DNA of 64,000 bases. Origin: Maribellus luteus. Its GTDB lineage: Bacteria; Bacteroidota; Bacteroidia; Bacteroidales; Prolixibacteraceae. How positions within the stretch are numbered: position 1 is the first letter of the stretch; each line of letters starts with the position of its first letter. Shown piece by piece: positions 56,519 through 64,000 of this stretch. The stretch is from the NCBI RefSeq assembly GCF_003576475.1, contig NZ_QWGR01000012.1, positions 1-64,000 of the forward strand. The letters run 5' to 3'. The notes beneath the pieces were generated by a model, which saw only the letters and a program-made list of their open reading frames with translations, was not told the origin of the DNA and made no database searches. A program made the translations under genes and the position numbers.

Positions 56519-57742
56519 ATGCTACCTGTCCGGAATTACATCCAACATTTTGCCGAAATATGGGAAAACAGCCCCAGTGATTTTCCCGCCTTTTCAAAAG
56601 AATATTCAACCCAGGAAAAACGGAGCCGGGAAGCCAATTACGAGCTTTTCCAGGAGAAGATAAAATCGCTGCAAAACCGAAAGGAGATAAAGGCAATCAA
56701 AAGCGATCCGGGCGCTTCTTTCTTTCCCATGTTCAAAGCCTTTCTGGAAACGGTTTTTGATTTCGAGAAAGATCATTTGAAAGTGATTTTGTCGGATGAG
56801 TTCAAAAATGTTTCAAAAGACTTTTTTTACAAAGCCCGCGAGTTTGGTCCGGAGTTGAAGCCAAGCGATATTTACCAGGGAATGCGCAATGTGTGGATCA
56901 TGAACGGGCTGCAGCTGATGATGAAACTGCCGGTAAAGATCACCCCGTCGGTGTTTGCCTATTCGATGATCTATCCGTACAGCGATAACCTGTTGGACGA
57001 CCCGGCAATAAGCGACCGCGAAAAAGAGGAGTTTTCAGAGCGTTTTAACCGCCGTTTGCACGGAGAGGAGGTTCAGCCGGTCTCTTTTACCGAAAGCCAG
57101 TTGTTCAGGCTGGTGGAAATGTTTGAGTCCGAGTTTCCGAGAACTGATTTCCCGCTGGTTTACGAAAGTTTGTATGCCATTCAGCAAGGGCAAACCAACA
57201 GCTTAAAAATGTGTACTGAAAGTGGTTTGTCGGACAAGCAGATACTGGAAATTTGCTTTGAAAAAGGCGGTGCTTCGGTTTTAGCGGATGGCTATTTGGT
57301 GGCGGGCAGGTTAACTCAGGAGCAGGAACAGGCCTTGTTTGGCTACGGTGTTTACCTGCAGTTGCTCGACGATATTCAGGATGTAAAGGAAGATGCGCAG
57401 GCATCTACGAAAACTCTTTTTTCCTGTCTCCCCGAAAACGACCTTGGGATTTTTGTCAACAAAACCGTTCACTTTGGCCGAACTTCGATGGAGGAAATGA
57501 AATGTTTCCCGGGTATGGAGAACGATGATTTTATCGACCTGATGAATCACAGCATCGAAACCATGATCATTGAATCTGCTGGCCTCAACAACGGCTCGTT
57601 TACACCGGAATACCTGAATGAACTGGAGCGTTATTCTCCCTTGCATTTTGGCTTTGTTCGCGAAAAAAGAGCCCAGTCCAAATCGCAACGCTTCGCCCTG
57701 TTTCAAAAATATTTTGAGTCGGCCAGGCCTGCCGCAGTTTAG
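56519..57742 (+). CDS. class I isoprenoid-synthase-fold protein
   Basis: The 407-residue protein is all-helical. It contains two acid motifs in the right order for a class I isoprenoid synthase: DNLLDD at 156-161 and DDIQDVKED at 284-292. The spacing (about 125 residues) fits prenyltransferase or terpene-synthase folds. However, the first motif is not the classical DDxxD of chain-length prenyl synthases, and the typical GGKR start is absent. No other isoprenoid gene is adjacent. Product unknown. ATG 56519 follows a -7-like TATATTCG at 56496-56503. Confidence 0.65.
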   Translation: MLPVRNYIQHFAEIWENSPSDFPAFSKEYSTQEKRSREANYELFQEKIKSLQNRKEIKAIKSDPGASFFPMFKAFLETVFDFEKDHLKVILSDEFKNVSKDFFYKAREFGPELKPSDIYQGMRNVWIMNGLQLMMKLPVKITPSVFAYSMIYPYSDNLLDDPAISDREKEEFSERFNRRLHGEEVQPVSFTESQLFRLVEMFESEFPRTDFPLVYESLYAIQQGQTNSLKMCTESGLSDKQILEICFEKGGASVLADGYLVAGRLTQEQEQALFGYGVYLQLLDDIQDVKEDAQASTKTLFSCLPENDLGIFVNKTVHFGRTSMEEMKCFPGMENDDFIDLMNHSIETMIIESAGLNNGSFTPEYLNELERYSPLHFGFVREKRAQSKSQRFALFQKYFESARPAAV

Positions 57743-57763
57743 TGCCTGATGGCTTCAACCTCA

Positions 57764-58246
57764 CTACTTTATCAGTTTTTCGATATAAGGTTCCAGCTTC
57801 TCTGGTCTTGTAATGGGAGCAAAGCGTTTGACCGGTTTCCCGTGTTTGTCGATTAAAAACTTGGTAAAATTCCATTTGATTTTACTGCCGAGCAAACCGC
57901 TTAGTTGCTTTTTAAGGTATTTAAAAATAGGATGGGCTTGTTCTCCGTTTACCTCAACTTTTGAGAACATCGGAAAAGAAACACCATAGTTAATCTGACA
58001 AGCTTCTGATATTGATTTTTCATCTCCCGGTTCCTGATTCCCAAACTGGTTACAGGGAAAGCCGAGAATTACCAGTCCGGCATCGCTGTATTTGCGGTAC
58101 AAATCTTCCAAACCAGCGTATTGTGGAGTAAAACCACACTTGCTGGCGGTATTGACTACTAAAATGATTTTCCCTTTAAAATCTTCCATCGAAACTTCTT
58201 TGCCCTGAATACTTATAGCGCTGAACTGATAAAAGTTGTTTTCCAT
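57764..58246 (-). CDS. glutathione peroxidase family (Cys-type peroxidase)
   Basis: The 160-residue protein has catalytic Cys37 in [12 protein letters not shown], the [13 protein letters not shown] motif with the active-site Gln, and the Trp-Asn motif in [14 protein letters not shown]. Members without the mammalian tetramer loop are usually thioredoxin-dependent peroxidases. Cytoplasmic, with no signal peptide. It faces the isoprenoid-fold gene 21 nt away. Confidence 0.93.
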   Translation of the reverse strand: MENNFYQFSAISIQGKEVSMEDFKGKIILVVNTASKCGFTPQYAGLEDLYRKYSDAGLVILGFPCNQFGNQEPGDEKSISEACQINYGVSFPMFSKVEVNGEQAHPIFKYLKKQLSGLLGSKIKWNFTKFLIDKHGKPVKRFAPITRPEKLEPYIEKLIK

Positions 58247-58400
58247 TGTTGAACTGCGTTATGTTTTTGCAGACTATATTGCACACGATGCAAGTATAAC
58301 GGATTTATTTTATGTCGTGTTCGATACAACCCGATGTTGATACATCTTGATGAATAATTGATCGTTAAAAATATGCAGGATACCGAATACAAATTCAAAA

Positions 58401-58422
58401 TTGTTCGTATTTTTGCGAACAA
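58401..58422 (+). promoter_or_regulatory. ArsR-type operator overlapping the -7 box (site 1)
   Basis: TTGTTCG and CGAACAA form a perfect 7-bp inverted repeat with an 8-nt spacer (58401-58407 and 58416-58422). The spacer carries TATTTTTG (58408-58415), a perfect -7 box for the regulator gene at 58439. Binding here would block its own promoter. Confidence 0.75.
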
Positions 58423-58438
58423 CGAACGATAGAAGATT

Positions 58439-58735
58439 ATGGAAGTAAAAATCATGTCGGACGAACAACAGAAGCTGGCACGTTATGCCAAGGCGTTGGG
58501 ACATCCGGTGCGTGTGTATGTTATGCAGTTGCTGGGGCAGCAGTCGTGCTGCTACAGTGGCGATTTGAGCGAAGAGTTGCCCATTGCCAAATCAACCCTT
58601 TCGCAACATCTGAAAGAATTGAAAGACGCGGGATTGATACAGGGCGAAATTGAAGCTCCCCGGATTAAATACTGTGTAAACAAAGAGAACTGGAGCGAAG
58701 CACAGGAATTATTCAAAACATTTTTTAGAATCTGA
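58439..58735 (+). CDS. ArsR family transcription regulator
   Basis: The 98-residue winged-helix protein has the ArsR pattern KALGHPVRVYVMQLL, then AKSTLSQHLKELKDAGLIQG and a beta-wing IEAPRIKYCV. A Cys pair (C37-C38) in QQSCCYSGDL and C87 or so in KYCVNKE could sense a metal, metalloid or thiol oxidant. ATG 58454 is an alternative start. It lies upstream of the thioredoxin-permease-thioredoxin genes, and matching palindromes before and after the gene suggest autoregulation and control of the operon. Confidence 0.9.
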   Translation: MEVKIMSDEQQKLARYAKALGHPVRVYVMQLLGQQSCCYSGDLSEELPIAKSTLSQHLKELKDAGLIQGEIEAPRIKYCVNKENWSEAQELFKTFFRI

Positions 58736-58758
58736 ATCTTCAAAAAAATTTAGACGGA

Positions 58759-58780
58759 TTGTTCGTGCTTTTACGAATCA
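58759..58780 (+). promoter_or_regulatory. ArsR-type operator before the thioredoxin-permease genes (site 2)
   Basis: TTGTTCG at 58759-58765 and CGAATCA at 58774-58780 again have an 8-nt spacer, the same layout as site 1, with one changed base in the right arm. It lies 23 nt before the thioredoxin gene. Confidence 0.7.
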
Positions 58781-58802
58781 CAATTAAAAATTAACAATAC
58801 AA

Positions 58803-59045
58803 ATGACAATGGAAATAAAAGTATTGGGTACCGGTTGTCCTAAATGTAAAAAACTGGAGCAGCTTACCCGCGATGCGGTTTCGGAGCTCGGAATTAAGGC
58901 TACCATCGAAAAAGTGGAAGACATTTACAAAATTATGCAGTTTGGGGTAATGCGCACTCCGGGGCTGGTGGTGAACGGAAAAGTGGTGATGTCGGGAAGA
59001 CTGCCGAAAACAAGCGAAATAAAAGAATTGCTGGAGAATGCGTGA
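58803..59045 (+). CDS. small thioredoxin-fold protein (redox-active disulfide protein 2 type)
   Basis: The 80-residue thioredoxin-like protein has CPKC at 12-15, a cis-Pro segment RTPGLVVNGKVVMSG and the C-terminal helix of the family. Such small proteins accompany permeases of the DUF318/YraQ class and are thought to handle thiol or metalloid chemistry. It overlaps the permease gene by 8 nt. Confidence 0.9.
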   Translation: MTMEIKVLGTGCPKCKKLEQLTRDAVSELGIKATIEKVEDIYKIMQFGVMRTPGLVVNGKVVMSGRLPKTSEIKELLENA

Positions 59046-60063
59046 TCGTTTAAAAATACTGGTCCGGCCGTTGGTGCTTTTGCTCGTGTGGCTGCTGCTT
59101 TACAACAACCTGCACGAAATGGCCGACCTGGTTGTTTACCGGCTGATCGGATTGAAAGAGGGGACACATCTGGCCGAATCCATTTGGTTTTTCATTTTTG
59201 AAGTTCCCAAGGTACTGCTCCTCCTTGTTTTAATTGTGTTTTTGGTAGGAGTGATCCGGAGTTGGTTCTCACCCGAGAAAACACGAAAAGCACTCGAAGG
59301 AAAATCACTGTTTGCCGGCAATGTAATGGCATCGGGGCTGGGAATTCTGACCCCGTTTTGCTCGTGTTCTGCCATTCCCCTGTTTTTGGGCTTTGTGGAA
59401 GCCGGTATTCCGATTGGTGTTACCTTTTCGTTTTTAATAGCGGCGCCTCTGATCAACGAAGTGGCGCTTATCCTTTTGGCAGGCTTGTTTGGCTGGAAAG
59501 TGGCCGTGATTTATGTGGTTACCGGTTTGGTAATTGCTACCATTTCGGGCTTTTTGATTGAAAAGCTAAAGCTGCAAAAATACGTGGCCGACTGGGTGTT
59601 CCAGGTAAAAGCCAACCAGGCTTCGGTAGAGGAACAGAAACTGACTTTGGCTGACCGGATTCAGACCGGTTTCGACACTGTAAAAGAAATTGTCGGAAAG
59701 ATCTGGATTTATGTGTTGATTGGAATTGCGGTTGGAGCAGGCGCTCACGGTTACGTTCCGGAAGATTACCTCGCCCGGATAATGGGAGACGGAAGCTGGT
59801 ACGCGGTTCCGCTGGCAATTGCAATGGGTATTCCGCTTTATTCCAACGCTGCCGGGATTATTCCCATTGTGGCGGTTTTAATGGAAAAGGGAGTTAGCCT
59901 GGGCACGGCACTGGCGTTTATGATGTCGGTAATCGGCTTGTCTCTTCCAGAAATAATTATCCTGAAGAAGGTGCTGAAGTGGCAATTTATTGTCATTTTT
60001 GTTTCGATTGTAGCCACTGGAATTACGATCGTAGGATTTTTATTTAATTTCTTGCAGCTGTAA
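59038..60063 (+). CDS. YraQ/DUF318-type membrane permease
   Basis: The 341-residue protein is predicted to have eight or so membrane helices. It contains the family-defining TPFCSCSAIPLFLGF motif (C108, C110) and a second conserved half with GIPLYSNAAGIIPIVAVLME. Family members export metalloids or organoarsenicals or are linked to redox thiol systems; substrate not certain. It sits between two thioredoxin-fold genes under an ArsR-type regulator, which favours an arsenic or related thiophilic compound. Confidence 0.9.
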   Translation: MRDRLKILVRPLVLLLVWLLLYNNLHEMADLVVYRLIGLKEGTHLAESIWFFIFEVPKVLLLLVLIVFLVGVIRSWFSPEKTRKALEGKSLFAGNVMASGLGILTPFCSCSAIPLFLGFVEAGIPIGVTFSFLIAAPLINEVALILLAGLFGWKVAVIYVVTGLVIATISGFLIEKLKLQKYVADWVFQVKANQASVEEQKLTLADRIQTGFDTVKEIVGKIWIYVLIGIAVGAGAHGYVPEDYLARIMGDGSWYAVPLAIAMGIPLYSNAAGIIPIVAVLMEKGVSLGTALAFMMSVIGLSLPEIIILKKVLKWQFIVIFVSIVATGITIVGFLFNFLQL

Positions 60064-60064
60064 A

Positions 60065-60547
60065 ATGGTTAAAAAGAACGGTTTTCTCGTTATCCTGATC
60101 CTGTTGGTGGGGGCTCTTTTGATCCTGCTTTTCAACAGAGACAAGCTGTATGACTATATCTCGGGGCAGATGCAGCAGCAGAACTCGGAGCAGGAAAACT
60201 TTGTGGCCAAACAATTTGTGGAATCGAACTACAACTACGCTGAAAACGGAAAGGATTTTGAGTTCACGCTGCTTCAGTTTAAATCGTCCGGCTGTGCCAT
60301 TTGTAAACAGATGGAGCCTGTTTTGGATGAAATAAGGAATTGGAACGGGGCAAAAGTGAACGTTCAGCTTATTCAAATTATGAATCCCGACAGCCAGGAA
60401 ATGATGAAATATTTTGGTGTTTCGGCGGTTCCGATGCACATTTTACTCAATAAAAACGGAGAGGAATTTTCACGCAACTATGGCTTTATTTCGGTCAATG
60501 ACCTGAAATCCCGTTTTCAGGAAAATAAAGGAAGTGATACCAATTGA
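60065..60547 (+). CDS. membrane-anchored thioredoxin-fold protein
   Basis: The 160-residue protein has one N-terminal membrane helix (about 6-23), a Gln-rich linker and a thioredoxin-like domain with CAIC at 77-80 and VSAVPMHILL containing the cis-Pro. The active site probably faces the periplasm. It begins 1 nt after the permease stop, so it belongs to the same operon. Confidence 0.87.
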   Translation: MVKKNGFLVILILLVGALLILLFNRDKLYDYISGQMQQQNSEQENFVAKQFVESNYNYAENGKDFEFTLLQFKSSGCAICKQMEPVLDEIRNWNGAKVNVQLIQIMNPDSQEMMKYFGVSAVPMHILLNKNGEEFSRNYGFISVNDLKSRFQENKGSDTN

Positions 60548-60712
60548 CGGGGAAGATTGCAATGCTTGGTTCGCGCAAATGAGCTTATTCGTGTAACGTT
60601 TTCAGTAACGAAGAGGGAGCGTTCAGGCGGGCGTTTTTTTCCGGCAGTACATGACGGTCAAGAAAGGAGCAGAGACAACGCACACCACTGCACCCGCAAT
60701 GCAATTTGCAAT

Positions 60713-61477
60713 TTGTTACCAACCGTATTTTCATTTTTCATTTAATTCTTTAAATATTTTTGTCGCTAATAAATTCAACTCTTTCCACTCGTCAGTTTCT
60801 ACAAAGTCATTTAATTCAATAAAGTTCTGATTGAGCTTTTCATAATTGTCATGAATCTGCTTATCAAATTGAACTAGTAATGCAAATTCTTGATTTGAGA
60901 AAGTTTCTCGAATTTCTTTTGAGTCAACAATAAACAAATCATTCCATTGCTGGAAGAGTTCCTCCGTAACATTGATATCTGCTTGAGATTCTTGATATTT
61001 AATTTGTTCAACTTTCGAAGACCATAATTCAAGAATCCCCATGATGCTTTCTCTTGTCATTTTTTCGAAATCGCTTTCTTCAATTAAATTAGCTGAAGGA
61101 GTTTTGCTTTCAGGTTTGTTAATTGTATTTCTTAATGGTCTCTTTTTAATTTTCACCCTGTAATAATAAATAGGCGCATAAAACATATTGAAAAAGAATA
61201 GTGGAAATATAGATTTTGAATATTTGTCATATTTAAACAAGAACCAAATACAATATCCCCAGAAGAATACGATTATAAAATTCAAAGGCATCGCAATTAA
61301 ATTAAACATCGCTCTATCATCACTAAAAAATATTTTATCAAAAATTTCAGGTGAGAGAATTGCAAATGCTGGTAGAAATAATATTGAAATTATAAAAATC
61401 AGATTAACGATAAATGAGGCAAATATTATTTTATCGAATAATTTCATTTTGTCTTTTTCAATATGGTTGGTAACTAG
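60713..61477. repeat. 17-bp imperfect inverted repeats framing an AT-rich gene
   Basis: TTGTTACCAACCGTATT at about 60713-60729 matches, with two changes, the reverse complement of AATATGGTTGGTAACTA at about 61460-61476. The repeats frame the gene at 60731-61447. Just outside on the right is the perfect hairpin ATAACAT-8 nt-ATGTTAT (61481-61502). A mobile cassette is inferred. Confidence 0.55.
60731..61447 (-). CDS. AT-rich hypothetical membrane protein
   Basis: The 238-residue protein has three membrane helices (about 8-30, 48-72, 78-97) and a Lys-rich cytosolic C-terminal half of helical character (FEKMTRESIMGILELWSSKV). No family is recognised. The gene is clearly richer in A+T than its neighbours and ends 2 nt from an inverted repeat; both suggest horizontal transfer. 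Function unknown. Confidence 0.7.
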   Translation of the reverse strand: MKLFDKIIFASFIVNLIFIISILFLPAFAILSPEIFDKIFFSDDRAMFNLIAMPLNFIIVFFWGYCIWFLFKYDKYSKSIFPLFFFNMFYAPIYYYRVKIKKRPLRNTINKPESKTPSANLIEESDFEKMTRESIMGILELWSSKVEQIKYQESQADINVTEELFQQWNDLFIVDSKEIRETFSNQEFALLVQFDKQIHDNYEKLNQNFIELNDFVETDEWKELNLLATKIFKELNEK

Positions 61478-61789
61478 CGTATAACATCACTAGTCATGTT
61501 ATTTTCATTATCTCATTTTTTTCGGTGCTTTTGCCCGGTTTATGCCCCGGTAACGCGTGCATATATCGTAAGCTGGTTCCCTGTTCCGAAAAGCGGGGGT
61601 CACAACTATGCATGGGCAACTGATTGCACGGCTGGCGGTGTTGTTCCTGTATGGGCTTTATTTGCGGGTGTGTAGTCAAAAGGTTTTGGTTTTTAGCTCA
61701 ATAAATATAAACATAATACGGATACGTGGTCCTCTTTAGTGCTGTTTTTTAGCCCGCTGTTATGCGGTTGTAACTTGCTCTGTGGGTGT

Positions 61790-62110
61790 TCTTTCCATTG
61801 AGTGCGAAGTTGTTTTCACTACCTTGTTTTATGTTTTCATTGCTTCCGGACACCTTTTCACTCATCGTGAAGATGTATTCGCTGTCTTCGGAGTTTATTT
61901 CACTGCATCCGGTGATGTTTTCTTTGCATTTAATGTCGATTTCAGTAAGGATCATCATGTTTTCACAAACCACGGTGTTTTTTTCGCTCATCCCCTGGAT
62001 GTTTTCACGAATGCTCGTCATGTTTTCGCTGCTCCTGTTCAAGTTTTCACAACCTTTGTTTTACTTTCCGGTAATTGCTACCTGCTTTTCACGCTTGCTG
62101 GGTAAAAAAT
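61790..62110. repeat. 21-nt-period degenerate tandem array
   Basis: About 15 units share the word TGTTTTC(A/G)CT at every 21st base (first clear units at 61811, 61832 and 61853). Both strands remain open for long stretches. The minus reading gives xxENIxxSENxx heptads, with an E-N/K every 7 residues. The plus reading gives M-F-S every 7. The period continues past an in-frame stop on the minus strand at about 62064, so coding is not established. Confidence 0.7.
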
Positions 62111-62218
62111 CCCCGCAGCCGGATTTGTTTCCGGCCGTGAGGTTTTTGTTTTCGTGGCATTAATCCACAATTGTTCGGGCCCATTCGTATTCGCTGTAAA
62201 ATTCGGTGATGCACCGCT

Positions 62219-62740
62219 GCTGTATTTTACTCGAAGCTTGTAGTTCAGAGTTCAGAGTTCAGGGTTCAGTGTTGCCGTATTGCTGTGATGCTGTATCTTG
62301 CTCGAAGCTAGTAGTTCAGAGTTCAATGTTCAGTGTTCAGAGTTGAGCTCTTCGCCCTTCGCTCCATGCTCCATGCCCTTTGCAATTTAACAGTTTTGCA
62401 GTTTTACAATTTAGCACAGCTCGCAACTCTACCATTTTGTCCCCATTCAGGGGGACGAGGAATTCCGAAGGCTTTGACGACGGAATGACGGAGGGGGTGC
62501 TGCAGTCGCAGTTTACAGTCGCAGTATTCAGTTAAAGGATAGTACGTGGGAAAAACTCGAAGCTCGAAGCTTGCAGCTCACAGCTCGCAGCTCGTTTTGC
62601 AATTTAACCGTTTCTCAATTTAGCAATAGCCTGAAGTTCTGTGTTGCTGCGTTGCTGTGTTGCAGTTTTGTACTCGTAGCTCGTGGCTCGTGGCTTGCAG
62701 CTTATTCTTGCATTCAATCCTTCCATCCTTCAGTCCTTCA
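62219..62740. repeat. low-complexity word repeats
   Basis: TCGAAGCTTGTAGTTCAGAG at 62231 recurs as TCGAAGCTAGTAGTTCAGAG at 62302 (71-bp period), followed by runs of GTTCAG/AGTTCA. Further right come GCAATTTAAC/ACAATTTAGC words (62379-62415 and 62597-62630), AGCTCG words (62554-62700) and a GTCCCC-GGGGAC hairpin near 62440. No coding sense is visible. Confidence 0.6.
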
Positions 62741-62854
62741 ACTGATCACTCCCTCTGCCTTGCAAAGATGCCTATAAGTTCAACCGAAGGGGTAGGTACT
62801 GACGTAAATAAAGTTTCATTAAGTTTTGTTAGTAATTGTTCACCACTGTTAATG

Positions 62855-62883
62855 ATTGCTAACATAATAAGTCTCTATTTTTG
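62855..62883 (+). promoter_or_regulatory. promoter of the TonB-dependent receptor gene
   Basis: ATTG at 62855-62858 and TATTTTTG at 62876-62883 are 17 nt apart and match the -33/-7 consensus of Bacteroidota. The ATG is 47 nt downstream of the -7 box. Confidence 0.55.
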
Positions 62884-62930
62884 CCCCCAGTAAGTTGAAC
62901 CTTGATCCATAAAACAACTCAAAAAAATCT

Positions 62931-64000
62931 ATGAAACAGTTTTACCTCTGTAACGCATTTGTGTTTTTTTTCTTTTTATCAAATGCGCAAAAAGTTACGA
63001 TCAGTGGTTATGTAACAGACCTCTCAACCGGAGAAGGTCTGATTAATGCCAATGTTTACGACCTTCAAAAAGAAACGGGGAATGTCAGCAATGTTTATGG
63101 CTTTTACAGTTTAACGGTGCCTGCCGGGAAAGCGCAGATTCAGTATTCATTTGTGGGATACGAAAAACAAGTGCTGGAACTGGACCTGAAAAAAGACACG
63201 GTAATAAACATAAAACTGAAATTGATGGGCGAGCTGGACGAAGTGACGGTGCGGGCCAACAAATCGAACGTGGAACGCAGCCAGATGAGCATGGTGGAAT
63301 TACCCACCGAAAAACTGGATAAGCTGCCGTTGATGTTGGGCGAACCCGATGTGCTGAAAGTGATTCAGTTATTGCCGGGGGTGCAGTCGGGAGCCGAAGG
63401 AACGAGCGGCATTTACGTGAGGGGAGGAGGACCCGATCAGAACCTCTTTTTGTTGGACGGTGTGCCGGTTTACAATGCAAGTCATTTGTTTGGTTTCTTT
63501 TCGGTTTTCAACCCGGCAGCCGTTAAAACGGTTACGTTGTACAAAGGTGGTTTCCCGGCACGTTTCGGGGGGCGGCTTTCTTCGGTGGTCGACATCCGTA
63601 TGAAAGAAGGAAACGACCAGGAGTTTAAAGGTGAATTTTCCATCGGACTGATTTCTTCGCGCTTTTCCATCGAAGGACCGATCAAGAAAGACAAAACATC
63701 GTTTATTTTCTCCGGAAGAAGAACGTATGCCGATGTGTTGGCTCAACCTTTTATTGTTATGGCCAATAACAGAGATAATGATGTAAAGACAAGCGCCGGA
63801 TATTATTTCTATGATTTGAATGCAAAAATCAACCATAAGTTTTCAGACAAAAGCAGGTTGTTTCTTTCTACCTATGCGGGGCGCGACAAAGCATACGGGC
63901 GCGACAAAGAGCATTACAATCGTGATTATGGAGTGCGTTACACCGATAGCAATAACATGGGGATCGAATGGGGAAATATTACCTCGGCGCTTCGGTGGAA
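62931..64000 (+). CDS. TonB-dependent receptor with carboxypeptidase-like regulatory domain, 3' end outside window
   Basis: The gene starts at ATG 62931 with a signal peptide (about 1-18), and the right edge cuts it after 356 codons. The N-terminal carboxypeptidase-regulatory-like domain (about 20-100) contains ISGYVTDLSTGEGLINANVY and SNVYGFYSLTVPAG. The plug domain follows: LPLMLGEPDVLKVIQLLPGV, GIYVRGGGPDQNLFLLDGVP, FSVFNPAAVKTVTLYKGGFP and RFGGRLSSVVDIR. The first barrel strands are visible at the edge. Substrate unknown; a SusD partner would be expected downstream if it is a SusC-type protein. Confidence 0.92.
   Translation, partial: MKQFYLCNAFVFFFFLSNAQKVTISGYVTDLSTGEGLINANVYDLQKETGNVSNVYGFYSLTVPAGKAQIQYSFVGYEKQVLELDLKKDTVINIKLKLMGELDEVTVRANKSNVERSQMSMVELPTEKLDKLPLMLGEPDVLKVIQLLPGVQSGAEGTSGIYVRGGGPDQNLFLLDGVPVYNASHLFGFFSVFNPAAVKTVTLYKGGFPARFGGRLSSVVDIRMKEGNDQEFKGEFSIGLISSRFSIEGPIKKDKTSFIFSGRRTYADVLAQPFIVMANNRDNDVKTSAGYYFYDLNAKINHKFSDKSRLFLSTYAGRDKAYGRDKEHYNRDYGVRYTDSNNMGIEWGNITSALRW

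Larger units (their letters stand above)
61448..62930. other. 1.5-kb non-coding region of repeats
   Basis: I see no well-supported gene. The region holds a hairpin at 61481-61502, a 21-nt-period array at about 61790-62110, word-type low-complexity repeats at about 62210-62740, and the promoter of the receptor gene at its right end. Confidence 0.65.

Noticed and set aside
60548-60730. Terminator near GGCGGGCGTTTTTTT (about 60630)
   Set aside because: A T-run follows GC-rich DNA but I could not form a convincing stem.
60713-61502. Integron attC sites
   Set aside because: The GTTGGTAAC repeats do not match the GTTRRRY/RYYYAAC core rule and no integrase is in the window.
61749-62042. Minus-strand 97-residue heptad protein
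   Set aside because: It needs a TTG start, and the repeat period continues past the upstream stop codon, so a gene is not supported.
61790-62110. Possible CRISPR array
   Set aside because: The repeat is 21 nt and degenerate with no constant repeat/variable spacer layout, and no cas genes are present.
61786-62163. Plus-strand 125-residue frame over the 21-nt array
   Set aside because: It is a by-product of the 21-nt period, rich in Phe/Leu/Ser, with no supporting features; recorded as a repeat instead.

Overview
The window comes from a Bacteroidota chromosome. The evidence is a Bacteroidota-type RNA polymerase omega subunit, a BamD homologue, a DUF4835 (PorD-like) protein of the type IX secretion locus, a serine-palmitoyltransferase-like sphingolipid enzyme, a TonB-dependent receptor with a carboxypeptidase-like N-terminal domain, DUF6340 lipoproteins and repeated TAnnTTTG-type -7 boxes. 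A marine Marinilabiliales/Prolixibacteraceae-like organism would fit, but this placement is inferred from overall impression. No rRNA, tRNA, CRISPR array or insertion sequence was recognised.

Region 1 (1-7559, minus strand) looks like a four-gene operon: a Tat-signal periplasmic-binding-protein (PBP) homologue, a phage-tail-collar/Mdp-like protein, a second PBP homologue without a signal peptide, and a giant surface protein (anchor-type repeats, Calx-beta, Ig-like, PKD, HYR) that runs off the left edge. Region 2 (8084-35295, plus strand) is a compact extracellular contractile injection system (eCIS; Afp/PVC/MAC-like). Its order is cap (DUF4255), an unknown protein, a single sheath, tube, second tube, DUF5908, LysM adaptor, VgrG-like spike, PAAR tip, gp25, two large baseplate proteins, a 1407-residue PKD protein, tape measure, two DUF4157 proteins (probable cargo), a TPR protein and the AAA+ ATPase. 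The divergent layout suggests, but does not prove, that the collar/PBP/surface-protein operon is an accessory module of the injection system.

Region 3 (35398-60547) is mostly conserved or house-keeping: a CE15-type esterase and a DUF1080 lipoprotein, serine palmitoyltransferase, the bamD-rpoZ-coaBC-DUF4835-recN-cvfB run, three paralogous DUF6340 lipoproteins with a VWA-like membrane protein, an M28 peptidase with PDZ, a YdcF protein, a phosphotransferase-RapZ fusion followed by a 41-residue zinc-ribbon peptide, YebC, an isoprenoid-synthase-fold protein, glutathione peroxidase, and an ArsR/thioredoxin/permease/thioredoxin cluster with two matching operator-like palindromes.

Region 4 (60548-64000) is accessory in character. 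It has an AT-rich membrane-protein gene framed by inverted repeats, then about 1.5 kb of odd non-coding DNA (a 21-nt-period array and low-complexity word repeats), and ends in a truncated TonB-dependent receptor gene.
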